The notes: a model not told the origin generated them from the letters alone. 64,000 bases of DNA from Muribaculaceae bacterium (GCA_022510425.1 JAFLTO010000005.1:123555-187554); one strand, 5' to 3'. Positions 31,610 to 40,390 are shown, counted from the stretch's first letter. A program made the numbers and translations.

Positions 31610-31640
31610 CAAAAATAATGAAAAAAACTCATAATTGCAA
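31610..31640 (-). promoter_or_regulatory. Promoter of the recJ-recQ-mltF operon
   Basis: TTG (complement of 31638-31640), a 20-base spacer and TATTTTTG (complement of 31610-31617) match the Bacteroidota consensus. It is back-to-back with the promoter of the + strand glycosyltransferase gene. Confidence 0.75.
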
Positions 31641-31667
31641 CTCCCTTAAGTATTCAATAAAATTCGT

Positions 31668-31675
31668 TAAATTTG
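31668..31675 (+). promoter_or_regulatory. -7 element for the GT4 glycosyltransferase gene
   Basis: TAAATTTG fits TAnnTTTG, and a TTA at 31646-31648 sits at the -33 distance (one mismatch to TTG). The element also contains the upstream in-frame TTG start candidate, so translation most likely begins at the ATG at 31685. Confidence 0.5.
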
Positions 31676-31684
31676 CGGTTACAT

Positions 31685-32878
31685 ATGGGTTATCTGTATT
31701 CATATCCTAAGGAAAATGGGCTCTACGGAATTTTCAACGACAGTTTCCCTCCTATTATCGACGGGGTGACACTGACGGTGGAAAATTATGCCTATTGGAT
31801 TTCCCGAAGAGGAGAGACACCGTGTATTGTAACACCTTGGAATCCTGAAAAAGTTGTTACACCTTATCATGTGATGAGATATCTGTCCCTACCGATTCAA
31901 AACAGGCATCCTTATAGATATGGTTATCCTAAATTAGATCCTTTTATATGGAAGAGACTTAAAAATACACAATTTAAGATACTCCACTCCCACTGTCCTT
32001 TTTCTTCTGGCCGTTTGGCTGTATATGTAAAAAAACATCAAAAAATACCCTTAATTGGCACTTTTCATTCAAAATATAAAGAAGATCTTCAGCATTCTTT
32101 CAGACACTTTCCTTTTTGTGTGCCTATAATAATGAAGAGAATTTTGAACTTTTTCAATGCTTGTGATGAAGTGTGGATTCCTCAAAAAGATGTAGAGGAA
32201 ACGGTAAGAAAATATGGATATAAAGGTCCTCTCACAGTTGTGGAAAATGGCAACGACTTTGCGTCCTTAATTGTAGATGATGTAAGGAAATATAAATTAG
32301 AAGCAAAAAAAAGAATCGGTTTTGATGTTAATGATTTCAATTTATTGTTTGTTGGACAACATATTTGGGAAAAAGGACTTAATATAATATTGCAAACGAT
32401 TGAGCAACTAAAAGAAATCAAATCAATAAAAATTAATTTTATAGGGGATGGTTATGCTTCTGGCGATATTAATAAGCTTGTGAAAGAGAAAGGATTGGAA
32501 CATAAAGTAAAACTGAATGGTTTGATAACTGATCGTAAAATACTAAGCGATTTTTATGCAGCCAGTGATCTTTTTTTCTTTCCTTCTATGTATGATAATG
32601 CTCCATTAGTGGTGAGAGAAGCAGCAGCCATGGCCACCCCTTCCTTATTATTAAAAGGTTCTACTGCCTCGGAAGTAATAGAGGATTCGGTCAACGGATA
32701 TTTGGTGGATAACAATATTGAAGAAATTTCCTCGATCATAAAGTATCTTGTAAAGGAAAGGGAAAATGTTTTAAAAACCGGTATAAAAGCCAGAAATAGT
32801 TTGGTGCGAAGTTGGGAGGATGTGGTTGGTGAAGTCATGGACAGATATGATGTTGCAATAAGAAAACAAAGACGCTGA
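31685..32878 (+). CDS. GT4-family glycosyltransferase
   Basis: The start is the ATG at 31685 (397 aa), as the upstream TTG at 31673 lies in the promoter. The N-terminal domain has the PIIDGVTLTVENYA and HSHCPFSSGR segments of GT-B enzymes that resemble diacylglycerol glucosyltransferases and PimB/MshA. The C-terminal donor-binding domain has VGQHIWEKGLN and the EX7E-type region in FFFPSMYDNAPLVVREAAAM. A nucleotide-sugar-dependent glycosyltransferase acting on a lipid or small acceptor at the membrane is likely. It is followed after 29 bases by a UPF0104 membrane protein, a pairing that suggests glycolipid synthesis and transfer. The acceptor is unknown. Confidence 0.85.
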   Translation: MGYLYSYPKENGLYGIFNDSFPPIIDGVTLTVENYAYWISRRGETPCIVTPWNPEKVVTPYHVMRYLSLPIQNRHPYRYGYPKLDPFIWKRLKNTQFKILHSHCPFSSGRLAVYVKKHQKIPLIGTFHSKYKEDLQHSFRHFPFCVPIIMKRILNFFNACDEVWIPQKDVEETVRKYGYKGPLTVVENGNDFASLIVDDVRKYKLEAKKRIGFDVNDFNLLFVGQHIWEKGLNIILQTIEQLKEIKSIKINFIGDGYASGDINKLVKEKGLEHKVKLNGLITDRKILSDFYAASDLFFFPSMYDNAPLVVREAAAMATPSLLLKGSTASEVIEDSVNGYLVDNNIEEISSIIKYLVKERENVLKTGIKARNSLVRSWEDVVGEVMDRYDVAIRKQRR

Positions 32879-32907
32879 GATCTCAGGAATTGTGGAATGA
32901 CCTCATC

Positions 32908-34023
32908 ATGAATAACTCATCAGAAGTATCCTCCCCGAATTTAGATAAGCAATATTTTTCAATTTGGAAAATTATTCTACCCGTTGCTATTGGCTTAGGT
33001 GTAGTAGTGTTGATGTTTTGGCATGAATCTCGTAAAGATAATTTATCAGATGTATGGCATGAAATAAATTTTACATGGCGCACCTGGCTGTGCATATTTT
33101 TAGGGTTCGTGTTTATGTGGGGTCGTGATTTTGGTCTGACTTGGAGGTTTAGAGCCCTTACAAATAAACAATTAAGTTGGGGCAAGGCTTATAAAGTGGA
33201 TTTTTTATGTGAGTTTACCTCCTGTGTCACTCCTTCTGCCGTAGGAGGGAGCTCCTTAGGAATGGTTTTTCTAAACACTCAAGGCATAGAGTTTGGGAGA
33301 GCCACCACATTGATGATCACCACTTTATTTTTGGATGAGTTATTCTTTGTTATTTCATGTCCTTTGGTGGTATGTCTAACTCCGGCAAAATATATTTTTG
33401 CGTCCGATGGAAGTGCGTTTTCTCATGGAATAATGTACACTTTTTGGATTGTCTATGGAATCATAACAGCATGGACATTTATTCTTTTTGCAGGTATTAT
33501 ATGGAAACCTGAATGGATCAGTAAATTATTAAATAAAATATCAAGGTGGAAAATACTAAAGAAATGGGGCAAGGGAATTGCGGAACTTGGTGTTAATATG
33601 GTTGCCACTTCAAAAGAATTACGAAAGAAACCATTTAAATTTTGGTTGGAAGTTTTTGGTGGAACTGCAGTTTCATGGACTTCTCGTTATCTGGTGGTGA
33701 ATGCTCTTTTTCTTGGCTTCATCCCTACCGACGATAAATGGCAATGGGTTATATTAGCAAGACAATTTGTAATCTGGGTTGTATTAATGGTTAGTCCCAC
33801 CCCCGGGGGTTCGGGAGTAAGTGAATGGATCTTTACCAATTATTACGGCGATCTTCTTCCCTCTCTTGGGATGGCTTTAATAATGGCTGTGTTCTGGAGA
33901 ATAATTTCATATTATGTTTATTTAGGAATTGGAGCAGCAATTGTGCCCGGATGGTTAAAGAAAAGTTATAGCAAATTTCACACAAAGAAAAAGCTTGATT
34001 TAAATTCAAATTCTAATAATTAA
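32908..34023 (+). CDS. UPF0104 / lysylphosphatidylglycerol synthase-like transmembrane protein
   Basis: Translation is placed at the ATG at 32908 (371 aa) rather than the TTG at 32890. The protein is polytopic, with about eight hydrophobic spans. Features of the family (MprF N-terminal flippase-like, YbhN, AglD) are the TSCVTPSAVGGSSLG and VLMVSPTPGGSGVSEW segments, with prolines and glycines in membrane helices. MprF relatives of this fold move modified lipids across the membrane. Position after a GT4 gene suggests that it handles the glycolipid made by that enzyme, which is inference. Confidence 0.8.
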   Translation: MNNSSEVSSPNLDKQYFSIWKIILPVAIGLGVVVLMFWHESRKDNLSDVWHEINFTWRTWLCIFLGFVFMWGRDFGLTWRFRALTNKQLSWGKAYKVDFLCEFTSCVTPSAVGGSSLGMVFLNTQGIEFGRATTLMITTLFLDELFFVISCPLVVCLTPAKYIFASDGSAFSHGIMYTFWIVYGIITAWTFILFAGIIWKPEWISKLLNKISRWKILKKWGKGIAELGVNMVATSKELRKKPFKFWLEVFGGTAVSWTSRYLVVNALFLGFIPTDDKWQWVILARQFVIWVVLMVSPTPGGSGVSEWIFTNYYGDLLPSLGMALIMAVFWRIISYYVYLGIGAAIVPGWLKKSYSKFHTKKKLDLNSNSNN

Positions 34024-34028
34024 ACTTA

Positions 34029-34059
34029 TTGATTTTTTATATTGAAATCAGTAAATTTG
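34029..34059 (+). promoter_or_regulatory. Promoter of the PPi-phosphofructokinase gene
   Basis: TTG at 34029-34031, a 20-base spacer and TAAATTTG at 34052-34059 match the Bacteroidota consensus. The ATG lies 34 bases further on. Confidence 0.7.
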
Positions 34060-34093
34060 CAATTCGATAATAAAAGTTTAAAACTAAATTAAG

Positions 34094-35749
34094 ATGAAAA
34101 AGAGTCCGCTTCAGAGAGTAAGGTCGGAATATCAGCCAAAACTTCCAAAAGCACTTCAAGGCCCTGTAAAAGTTAAAATCGGGGAAGCAACGGAATCAGT
34201 GGCAGACCAGGAAGAAATCAAAAAACTTTTCCCTCACACGTATGGTATGCCAATAGTTCAATTTGAGGCCTCCAATGAACCAGAACATGTGGAGGAACCT
34301 TTCAATGTTGGTATTATCCTATCAGGAGGTCAAGCTCCCGGTGGACATAATGTTGTCAGTGGTATATTTGACGGGCTTAAACGTCTTAATAAAGAAAACA
34401 GGCTTTATGGATTCTTGATGGGACCTTCAGGATTCATAAAACACCAATATATGGAACTCACTGCAGGTTATATCAAAGAATATAGAAATACAGGTGGATT
34501 CGACATCATTGGTTCCGGTCGTACTAAACTTGAAACACCTGAGCAGTTTGAAGAAGGTTTAAAAATTTTAAAAGAATTGAATATTAAGGCATTGGTTATT
34601 ATTGGAGGAGATGATTCCAATACTAATGCTGCTGTTTTGGCTGAATACTATCAAAATATTGGTGCAGGTGTTCAAGTTATTGGTGTACCCAAAACAATTG
34701 ATGGTGACCTGAAGAATAAATGGATCGAAACCTCATTTGGATTTGACACTGCTTGCAAAGTCTATAGTGAAGTTATTGGTAATATTCAACGAGATTGTAA
34801 CTCCGCTAAGAAATATTACCATTTTGTAAAACTAATGGGAAGAAGCGCCTCACATATTGCTTTGGAATGTGCTCTTGAAACTCAACCAAATGTTTGTTTG
34901 ATTTCTGAAGAAGTATTGGCAAAGAGAATGACTCTTGACAATATAGTAAGTTATCTTTGCTATGTAATATCGGAGAGAGCTAAGCTTGGCTGGAACTTCG
35001 GAACTGTGCTGGTTCCTGAAGGTCTTATAGAATTCATTCCTTCAATGAAAGATCTTATTTCAGAACTGAATGATGTTCTTGCAGCTCATTCTCATGAATT
35101 TGAAGGGCTCGATGAAATGGATAAACTTAGGGCAATACATGCAAAACTTTCTCCTGTAAATGCAGATTTATTCAAATCTTTACCAAAACACATTGCCTTA
35201 CAGCTAAGCCTTGACAGAGACTGTCATGGTAACGTGCAGGTTTCTTTGATTGAAACAGAAAGCCTACTCAGTGAAATGGTGAAGAAGCGTCTTGAAGAAA
35301 TGCGTGAAAACGGTCAATATTCGGGTAAATTTAATGCTCAGCATCATTTCTTTGGTTATGAAGGTCGTTGTGCCGATCCTACTAACTTTGATGCAGACTA
35401 TACTTACGCTTTAGGTTTCAATGCTGCTATGTTGATAAATGCAGGTCTTACAGGATATATGAGTTCTGTAAGAAATCTCACCGAAAAGAGTGAAAATTGG
35501 ATTGCCGGTGGAATTCCAATCACTATGATGATGAACATGGAAAAACGTCACGGACATATGAAACCGGTTATCCAGAAAGCTCTTGTCAATCTCAATGGCA
35601 AGCCATATCTTAAATTTGCATCTATGCGAGAGACTTTGGCTCTTAACACCCTTTATCAGTATCCGGGTCCAATACAATATTTCGGTCCGGCAGAAGTGTG
35701 CGACCGCCCGTCAATGACTCTTTTATTGGAACACGATAAAGAGGTATAA
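34094..35749 (+). CDS. pfp: Diphosphate--fructose-6-phosphate 1-phosphotransferase
   Basis: The 551-residue enzyme phosphorylates fructose 6-phosphate reversibly with pyrophosphate, saving ATP in glycolysis. The long PPi-PFK form is shown by LSGGQAPGGHNVVSG (77-90), GGDDSNTN (171-178), where Asp174 takes the place of the Gly found in ATP-PFKs, and PKTIDGDLKN with Lys200. These two residues block ATP and favour PPi. The C-terminal FGYEGRCADPTNFD segment is typical of the beta-type/long group. It is monocistronic, with its own promoter and a terminator after it. Confidence 0.95.
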   Translation: MKKSPLQRVRSEYQPKLPKALQGPVKVKIGEATESVADQEEIKKLFPHTYGMPIVQFEASNEPEHVEEPFNVGIILSGGQAPGGHNVVSGIFDGLKRLNKENRLYGFLMGPSGFIKHQYMELTAGYIKEYRNTGGFDIIGSGRTKLETPEQFEEGLKILKELNIKALVIIGGDDSNTNAAVLAEYYQNIGAGVQVIGVPKTIDGDLKNKWIETSFGFDTACKVYSEVIGNIQRDCNSAKKYYHFVKLMGRSASHIALECALETQPNVCLISEEVLAKRMTLDNIVSYLCYVISERAKLGWNFGTVLVPEGLIEFIPSMKDLISELNDVLAAHSHEFEGLDEMDKLRAIHAKLSPVNADLFKSLPKHIALQLSLDRDCHGNVQVSLIETESLLSEMVKKRLEEMRENGQYSGKFNAQHHFFGYEGRCADPTNFDADYTYALGFNAAMLINAGLTGYMSSVRNLTEKSENWIAGGIPITMMMNMEKRHGHMKPVIQKALVNLNGKPYLKFASMRETLALNTLYQYPGPIQYFGPAEVCDRPSMTLLLEHDKEV

Positions 35750-35769
35750 CAATATACGGATTCAAAATT

Positions 35770-35804
35770 AGAGATGTAGAATTAACTTCTACATCTCTTT
35801 TTTG
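35770..35804 (+). terminator. Intrinsic terminator after pfp
   Basis: AGAGATGTAGAA (35770-35781) and TTCTACATCTCT (35787-35798) form a perfect 12-bp stem with a 5-base loop, followed by a run of T residues. Confidence 0.93.
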
Positions 35805-35825
35805 TTATATAAATAAAAACTTATT

Positions 35826-36275
35826 ATGAAAAAAGGAATTTTACTCAGTCTTATCATTGCTTCCGGGTGCTTTTTATCATGTCAAGGTCATGAAAATAAA
35901 AAGGCAATACCTGACGAAGAAAACGTAGAAATGACTCCAAATGAAGTCGTTGCAGTTCCATCTTATAAAATTGAAAATGGGAAAATAATACCAACAGATG
36001 GGAAACCTATGATTGTAGATTTTTCAGCCACATGGTGTCCACCTTGTCGTCAATTAAAACCTATTTTTGAAAAATTAGCGGAAGATTTCAGAGGAAGAAT
36101 ATCATTTGTGACAATCGATGTTGATGAAAATCCCGAACTATCTCAAGCTTATGGGGTGCAAAGTATTCCTATGATGGTGTTTTTAAATAAAGATGGCCAA
36201 ATACAGAACACTATTGTTGGATTCCAAGATCGTGACCAGTTATTAGCAGCAATCAATACATATTTTGGTTTTTAA
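35826..36275 (+). CDS. Thioredoxin-fold lipoprotein
   Basis: The 149-residue protein has a lipoprotein signal with lipobox FLSC (C19), followed by a linker and a complete thioredoxin fold with active site WCPPC (C71, C74) and cis-Pro in SIPMM. It should be a periplasmic, membrane-tethered thiol-disulfide reductase or oxidase. The CPPC motif leaves its redox direction open. Transcription starts after the pfp terminator and ends at the shared hairpin at 36302-36330. Confidence 0.88.
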   Translation: MKKGILLSLIIASGCFLSCQGHENKKAIPDEENVEMTPNEVVAVPSYKIENGKIIPTDGKPMIVDFSATWCPPCRQLKPIFEKLAEDFRGRISFVTIDVDENPELSQAYGVQSIPMMVFLNKDGQIQNTIVGFQDRDQLLAAINTYFGF

Positions 36276-36301
36276 CGGATTTGACATCTTTTGAAAACAA
36301 T

Positions 36302-36330
36302 AGGGCTGATTTTCTCGGAAAATCAGCCCT
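36302..36330. terminator. Bidirectional terminator between thioredoxin and GH53 genes
   Basis: AGGGCTGATTTTC (36302-36314) and GAAAATCAGCCCT (36318-36330) form a perfect 13-bp stem with a three-base loop. It stands between two convergent genes and ends only 6 bases before the GH53 stop. Confidence 0.85.
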
Positions 36331-36335
36331 TGAAC

Positions 36336-37595
36336 TTATCGGATAACTATTTTTTTACCATTGTGGATATAAATGCCTGTAGAAGAAGGGTAATTGAATT
36401 TTCTACCGTTAAGGTCATACCAGGAATTTTCATTAGTGTCCGAATAATCGGAATTCAACATTTCAACTGATGTATGGCCGGTACCATAGGAGGCAATAGT
36501 TTTTAGAGCTGGAGTGGCTTTACCGGTCCTGCTATCGAATAATGGGGCATTATACCAATTATTTAATTGAGAACCAAATGCGTTATATTCAAGCCACCAC
36601 CAAAACAGACCATCAACGTTTTCATGTGACAAAAGAGTTTCAACCAATTCTTTTGCAAATTGATTTTGACCCTCCAAGGTGTATTGATAATCTACTTTTT
36701 CGGTTGTACCCGGAACTTCCCAAGCATATGGGAAACCTGTTTCAACAATCATTATAGATTTTTCAGGATATCTTGATTCAAGTGTGGTAAGTGCATTATT
36801 AAGAACCGACATATTTCCATGAAAATAAGGATAGTAACTTAAACCTATCACATCATAGTCAATGTCTAAGTTTTTCATTTTATCATAAAAATTTGTAAGA
36901 ACATTAACTTGTGCTACCCTTTCAGTGTGTATAATTATTTCAGCGTCTGGACATACTTCACGGCAAGCGGTTATAGCTGCTTTTAATAAATCTCCAAATC
37001 TTTGCCATGATGCATCGCTGCTATTGATATAAACATGATTACCCGGTATATCATTTCCATAGGATCCCCAAAGCAAACCATAACTTATCTCATTGCCAGG
37101 TTGAATGAATTTAGGAGAAATGCCATTTTCCTGAAGAGTTATCAAAGTCTCTTTCGTATAAGCATAGATTTTCTCCATTAATTGCTCATCACTTAAATAT
37201 TTCCATGCATCTGGTATCCATTGTGCTGCAGGATCCGCCCAGGTGTCGGAATAATGGAAATCAAGCATCAAATCAAATCCCTGTTCTGTTATTTCCTGAC
37301 ATAATGGAATGATATATGGGAGGCTTTGACATGCATTAGGATCATAGTCATTGGGATGGGCTGCCTCAAAAGCTTGAGGGTCTACAAATAATCTCACCCT
37401 CATAGCGTTCATTCCTAAATCATAAAGATACGGCAACAAATCAATATTATTGCCATTTTCATCTTTATATTTTGAACCGGCTTCTTGATATTCCGGAAAT
37501 AAGGATATATCTCCTCCAACATATCGGAATTCTGCTGCATTTGATGCCATAACAGAAATTCCAAAAATCATTAAAATAAGATTCTTAAGTTTCAT
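36336..37595 (-). CDS. GH53 endo-beta-1,4-galactanase (arabinogalactan-degrading)
   Basis: The start is the ATG at 37593-37595 (419 aa); the TTG three codons upstream is not needed. A signal peptide with cleavage after SNA (residue 20) is followed by a GH53 domain that starts GGDISLFPEYQ. The acid/base Glu is E169 in QPGNEISYG and the nucleophile E285 in IVETGFPYAW. The enzyme cuts beta-1,4-galactan side chains of pectin. The last about 30 residues (WYDLNGRKF...GIYIHNGKKI) resemble the short C-terminal tails of many secreted Bacteroidales proteins. No SusC/SusD pair is near, so this is not a classic utilisation locus. Confidence 0.92.
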   Translation of the reverse strand: MKLKNLILMIFGISVMASNAAEFRYVGGDISLFPEYQEAGSKYKDENGNNIDLLPYLYDLGMNAMRVRLFVDPQAFEAAHPNDYDPNACQSLPYIIPLCQEITEQGFDLMLDFHYSDTWADPAAQWIPDAWKYLSDEQLMEKIYAYTKETLITLQENGISPKFIQPGNEISYGLLWGSYGNDIPGNHVYINSSDASWQRFGDLLKAAITACREVCPDAEIIIHTERVAQVNVLTNFYDKMKNLDIDYDVIGLSYYPYFHGNMSVLNNALTTLESRYPEKSIMIVETGFPYAWEVPGTTEKVDYQYTLEGQNQFAKELVETLLSHENVDGLFWWWLEYNAFGSQLNNWYNAPLFDSRTGKATPALKTIASYGTGHTSVEMLNSDYSDTNENSWYDLNGRKFNYPSSTGIYIHNGKKIVIR

Positions 37596-37608
37596 AACTA
37601 TCAAAAAT

Positions 37609-38256
37609 TTAGGACAGTGCTTTTAGACTTGAAATCCGTTCAAGCGGATTGGAAGAATTGAAAATAAAACTGCCTGATACTAATATGTCAGCTCCGGCCT
37701 GAGCAAGAAGCTTTCCTGTATATTCATTAATTCCTCCGTCTACTTCAATTAAGGCTCTGGAATTGGATGTCTTTATTAAACTCCTCAACTCTTTTACTTT
37801 CCTTAAAGTATTATCTATGAATCTCTGAGCACCAAATCCTGGATTCACTGACATTAACAAAATTAAATCAACCTGGTCAATTATATCTTCAAGAAGTGAT
37901 ACCGGAGTAGCCGGATTTAGGGTAACACCGGCCTTCATACCCGCTTCATGAATGAGATGTACTGTCCTATCCAAATGCAGACAAGCCTCCAAATGAACAT
38001 TCATTATATAAGCACCGGAATCTCTTATTTGGGTTACCCATTTCTGTGGTTCCACAATCATAAGATGTACATCAAGCGGCTTTTGACATACCTTCTTTAC
38101 AGCCTCTATCAAAGGGAAACCGAATGATATATTGGGAACAAATACACCATCCATGACGTCTATATGCAGATAATCAGCATCCGAATTATTGATCATTTCC
38201 AAATCGGGCTTTAAATTTGCAAAATCTGCTGCAAGAAGTGAAGGAGAAACAAGCAT
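37609..38256 (-). CDS. rpe: Ribulose-phosphate 3-epimerase
   Basis: The 215-residue TIM-barrel enzyme interconverts ribulose 5-phosphate and xylulose 5-phosphate. Metal ligands are seen in SLLAADFANL, HIDVMDG, VHLMI and IEVDGGI, and the LLMSVNPGFGAQRF phosphate loop is intact. The gene follows a small membrane gene by 1 base and precedes GH53 by 13 bases. Confidence 0.96.
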   Translation of the reverse strand: MLVSPSLLAADFANLKPDLEMINNSDADYLHIDVMDGVFVPNISFGFPLIEAVKKVCQKPLDVHLMIVEPQKWVTQIRDSGAYIMNVHLEACLHLDRTVHLIHEAGMKAGVTLNPATPVSLLEDIIDQVDLILLMSVNPGFGAQRFIDNTLRKVKELRSLIKTSNSRALIEVDGGINEYTGKLLAQAGADILVSGSFIFNSSNPLERISSLKALS

Positions 38257-38257
38257 A

Positions 38258-38443
38258 TTATTTTTTTCTTTTACATTCTCGATTGTATAACCACATATAG
38301 CATAGAGCCGTGATCACAAGCACCAAACCGAATATACACATAGCGAGTTCGCGACCCGGAAAATTAATACAGCTAAATACTATTATGCCGGCTACACATA
38401 TTACGGCTATAAACAAAAAAAGAATTTCCAATTTTATGTTCAT
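38258..38443 (-). CDS. Small membrane protein, two spans
   Basis: This 61-residue protein has two hydrophobic helices (5-26 and 33-54) and a basic C-terminus (NRECKRKK), which suggests that the tail is in the cytoplasm. I do not recognise it. It overlaps the end of dedA by 4 bases and stops 1 base before rpe, so its position in the operon supports that it is real. Function unknown; it may be an accessory to the DedA protein. Confidence 0.6.
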   Translation of the reverse strand: MNIKLEILFLFIAVICVAGIIVFSCINFPGRELAMCIFGLVLVITALCYMWLYNRECKRKK

Positions 38444-39126
38444 GAGGACTTAGTTTTGTTAGGTTTGAAAGCATTGAATAAAATAAAAATTACACAAAGA
38501 CCTGCCAAGACATATCCTCCCCATGTAAGATATCTATTATATTCTTCTACTTTATCAAAAAGTTGATCGGGTGAGACTGTTTCTGCGAGCCAATAGCCTA
38601 AGGCTCCTAACACACTGTTCCATACTAAAGCTCCTAAAAAAGTGAAAATCGCGAATTGGCCTACATTCATCCTTGCTATACCGGCAGGTATCGAGATAAG
38701 TTGACGGATGGCAGGAATCAACCTTCCAATAAATGTAGAAATTGCTCCGTGTTTATCAAAATAATCTTCTGCCTTTCTCACCTTTTCCTTATTGATCAGT
38801 AGAGCATGGCCTACCCTGCTGTCGGCAAAGGCATATACAACCGGCCGCCCTATCCATAATGCCAAATAGTAGTTTATGAAAGCACCTACCAAGGCCCCCA
38901 AAGTTGCTACTAATACAACAAGAAATACATTCATTCCTGCTCCTGCTCCGGCATTAGTGCATGCGAGATATGCTGCCGGGGGTACAACCACTTCTGAAGG
39001 AAATGGTATAAAAGAACTTTCAATTACCATGAAGACAAATACAAACAAATAATTTGCATTGTCAACAAACCATTGAAAGAATTGCGACGCATCAAATATA
39101 GTTAAAGGTATCAAATCAAGCATCAT
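38440..39126 (-). CDS. DedA-family membrane protein
   Basis: This 228-residue polytopic protein (SNARE-associated/VTT fold) has the family signature FIGRLIPAIRQLISIPAG (about 139-156) and the ESSFIPFPSEVV segment in the first re-entrant region. DedA proteins include undecaprenyl-phosphate flippases and lipid scramblases that keep membrane charge and envelope integrity. The protein should sit in the inner membrane. It begins 1 base after the fprA stop. Confidence 0.9.
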   Translation of the reverse strand: MMLDLIPLTIFDASQFFQWFVDNANYLFVFVFMVIESSFIPFPSEVVVPPAAYLACTNAGAGAGMNVFLVVLVATLGALVGAFINYYLALWIGRPVVYAFADSRVGHALLINKEKVRKAEDYFDKHGAISTFIGRLIPAIRQLISIPAGIARMNVGQFAIFTFLGALVWNSVLGALGYWLAETVSPDQLFDKVEEYNRYLTWGGYVLAGLCVIFILFNAFKPNKTKSS

Positions 39127-39127
39127 T

Positions 39128-40318
39128 TTAATATCCTAATGCTTTTGCAACTTTATCAGCTAACTCGATTGCGGCTTCTATATCTGTTGATTTAGGAGAT
39201 TGTTTCATATCCATAGTGGCAACGGAGTTCACTTGTAGCCTGGAAATACATTCATTCATATTTTTACAAGCAGCCGATGCCCATGTGAAAGAACCAAATG
39301 TAGCCATTATTTTATTTTTAATCTCTCGGCTTTCCATCGCTATAATGAATTCTTCTATCTGGGGAAACATTCTTCCATTATAAGTTGGGCTGCCCACTAT
39401 CAAACCTTTATATCTAAAGGCATCGGAAATTACGAAACTCATTTCACTTTTAGATACATTATGTATCTTTATATTTCTTATTCCATTTTCATTTAGACGG
39501 GTTGCTATGGTTTCAGCTATCTCACCGGTATTACCATACATTGAACCATAAACTATGGTCACTCCATTTTCACCCTCATAGAGACTTAATCTGTTATATA
39601 TATCCAAGACCTCATCAATTTTATCATGCCAAACCGGACCATGAGTGGAACATATATAATTAATATCAAGATTGGATGTCTTTTTTAGAGCCATTTGTAC
39701 CGGCTTTCCATATTTCCCAACAATATTTGAATAGTATCGATACATTTCAGGAAAATATGTTTCCGTCGCCATTTGCTTGTCAACCACTCCCCCGTTTAAT
39801 GCCCCGAAACATCCAAAAGCATCTCCGGAAAACAACACCCCATTCTCTTTCAAATATGTCATCATAGTTTCGGGCCAATGAACCATTGGAGTCAAAACAA
39901 ACTGAAGTGTGCTATTTCCAAGATCTATCGTGTCATTATCCTTTATTTCAAGAAATCTTTTATCCGGTATATCATAAAAACCTTTTACCATACCGATAGT
40001 TTGTTTATTACCAACGATCTGCAGATCCGGGAACAAATCAATCATTTCGGGAATACCTCCGGAATGATCAGGTTCCATATGATTAACAACAAGATAATCT
40101 ATGGTTCTTTCTTTTATAACACTTTTTATCTTGGCTATCAAAGAACTCATGGAAGCTTCTTCCACAGTGTCAATCAGAGCCACCTTCTCTTCCCCAATCA
40201 CAAGATATGAATTATAACTAACTCCATTGGGTAAAGGCCACAGATTTTCGAATTTCCACGTGGTGCGATCATTAATTCCCACATAATAAACTCTATCTGT
40301 TATCTTCCGGATATTCAT
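39128..40318 (-). CDS. fprA: A-type flavoprotein (flavodiiron protein, FprA)
   Basis: The 396-residue protein has an N-terminal metallo-beta-lactamase-like domain with diiron ligands H80-x-E82-x-D84-H85 (NHMEPDHSG), a His in TPMVHWPE, an Asp in FSGDAFG and a His near STHGPVW. A C-terminal flavodoxin domain has the FMN loop YGSMYGNTGE. Flavodiiron proteins reduce O2 to water or NO to N2O and protect anaerobes. No rubredoxin or NADH oxidoreductase domain is fused. First gene of the fprA-dedA-small-rpe-GH53 operon; a CAAATTTA (TAAATTTG on -) lies at 40342-40349. Confidence 0.93.
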   Translation of the reverse strand: MNIRKITDRVYYVGINDRTTWKFENLWPLPNGVSYNSYLVIGEEKVALIDTVEEASMSSLIAKIKSVIKERTIDYLVVNHMEPDHSGGIPEMIDLFPDLQIVGNKQTIGMVKGFYDIPDKRFLEIKDNDTIDLGNSTLQFVLTPMVHWPETMMTYLKENGVLFSGDAFGCFGALNGGVVDKQMATETYFPEMYRYYSNIVGKYGKPVQMALKKTSNLDINYICSTHGPVWHDKIDEVLDIYNRLSLYEGENGVTIVYGSMYGNTGEIAETIATRLNENGIRNIKIHNVSKSEMSFVISDAFRYKGLIVGSPTYNGRMFPQIEEFIIAMESREIKNKIMATFGSFTWASAACKNMNECISRLQVNSVATMDMKQSPKSTDIEAAIELADKVAKALGY

Positions 40319-40371
40319 ATTCCATTATTTAAAAGATTATGCAAATTTAGTGAAATTTACCTTAAAAGACT

Positions 40372-40379
40372 TATATTTG
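40372..40379 (+). promoter_or_regulatory. -7 element upstream of the GT2 gene
   Basis: TATATTTG matches TAnnTTTG 12 bases before the ATG. No TTG is found at the -33 distance. The divergent fprA gene has its own element at 40342-40349, so the two promoters lie within 40 bases. Confidence 0.45.
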
Positions 40380-40390
40380 CGTATCAGATT

